From Streptococcus pantholopis (lineage in GTDB: Bacteria; Bacillota; Bacilli; Lactobacillales; Streptococcaceae), in the NCBI RefSeq assembly GCF_001642085.1, contig NZ_CP014699.1:1984001-2048000 (forward strand): a stretch of 64,000 nt of DNA, written 5' to 3'. Position numbers and translations under genes: made by a program. The notes under the pieces were generated by a model that made no database searches, was not told where the DNA came from, and was given only the letters and a program-made list of their open reading frames with translations. Below, in pieces: positions 63,777-64,000 of the stretch (positions are counted from its first letter, which is position 1; the number at the start of each line of letters is the position of its first letter).

Positions 63777-64000
63777 TATTCACCTTCAAACGATTCAGCC
63801 TAAAAGAATAAACAGTCGGCACCAATATCATAACAGCTAATGCTGCAGTCAGTATATACGGGAAAAAAAGCTGCAGAAAACTTTCTGTAAAGATAATAAA
63901 CCCGCAGATAACCCATATTTTCCCAGCCAGTCGATGTGTTTTATTCCAGTTTTCCTCATCATCTAAGGTCCATGGAAGTCTGATACCGATTGAATAGTTC
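63763..64000 (-). CDS. SdpI-family membrane protein, C-terminal part (partial)
   Basis: The last 78 codons of a minus-strand gene are visible. They read YSIGIRLPWTLDDEENWNKT followed by HRLAGKIWVICGFIIF and two membrane helices. IGIRxPWTL...W.KTHR.AGK is the SdpI-family signature. Bacillus SdpI gives immunity to the SdpC toxin and regulates its own operon. The N-terminus lies outside the window. It overlaps the CPBP protease gene. Confidence 0.82.
   Translation of the reverse strand, partial: NYSIGIRLPWTLDDEENWNKTHRLAGKIWVICGFIIFTESFLQLFFPYILTAALAVMILVPTVYSFRLNRLKVNNEND

Overview
The window is chromosomal DNA of a low-GC Gram-positive coccus, almost certainly a mutans-group Streptococcus. 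Supporting signs are the agmatine deiminase cluster (aguBDAC with a LuxR-type aguR), two Cnm/Cbm-like LPXTG adhesins with Thr-rich stalks, the argS / argR-ylbF-mutS-mutL-ruvA-tag-cinA-recA-spxA order, a perfect competence com-box before cinA, and the rarA-6S RNA-tRNA-Lys order. The species is not fixed by sequence reading alone. Most conserved genes lie on the minus strand.

Layout. 1-1.7 kb: start of a maltose/glucose PTS permease and its LacI-type regulator, with a 16-bp palindromic operator. 1.8-5.7 kb: rsmE, prmA, a DUF3013 gene and rarA. 5.8-8.0 kb: 6S RNA and tRNA-Lys, then an ISL3-family insertion with a perfect 8-bp target duplication inside the tRNA terminator, a possible recombinase remnant and a palindrome-rich stretch. 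8.0-14.7 kb: surface-protein island with two collagen-adhesin-like LPXTG proteins flanking a secreted NlpC/P60-like enzyme, plus the orphan sorting signal of a lost third wall protein. 15-21 kb: agmatine catabolism. 21-27 kb: yaaA and the anaerobic ribonucleotide reductase cluster (nrdD, oxidoreductase, acetyltransferase, nrdG), interrupted by a tandem repeat array. 27-31.7 kb: a polytopic membrane protein, ireB-ruvX-DUF1292, a LytTR/DUF3021 regulatory pair and spxA. 32-50 kb: DNA repair and recombination, aminoacyl-tRNA synthetases (argS, aspS, hisS), two YitT proteins, a TMEM175-like protein, and L32/L33. 50-60.5 kb: an expanded type I restriction-modification island. 60.5-64 kb: alpha/beta hydrolase, MerR regulator with a divergent SDR gene, CPBP protease and a partial SdpI-like gene.

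The most interesting region is the type I island. Its order is hsdR, two very AT-rich unknown genes, hsdS, higB, higA, fic, hsdM. The unknown pair (53.56-55.82 kb) overlap each other and hsdS by a few bases. They encode a soluble protein faintly resembling the NA37/NdpA nucleoid-protein family and a protein with a large soluble N-terminus and about four C-terminal membrane segments. I read this as a candidate uncharacterised defence module: a DNA- or nucleoid-linked protein plus a membrane effector, carried with restriction, toxin-antitoxin and Fic genes.

The second notable signal is a run of 18 G (read on the minus strand) lying exactly between the -35 and -10 boxes of the first adhesin. This geometry suggests phase-variable transcription by slippage. 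A dispersed intergenic repeat, recognisable by ends like AAGATACAAAGGCCGT and TAGGCCGTGTTCAATT, occurs at seven or more places in either orientation and forms a 117-bp-period tandem array inside the nrd cluster.
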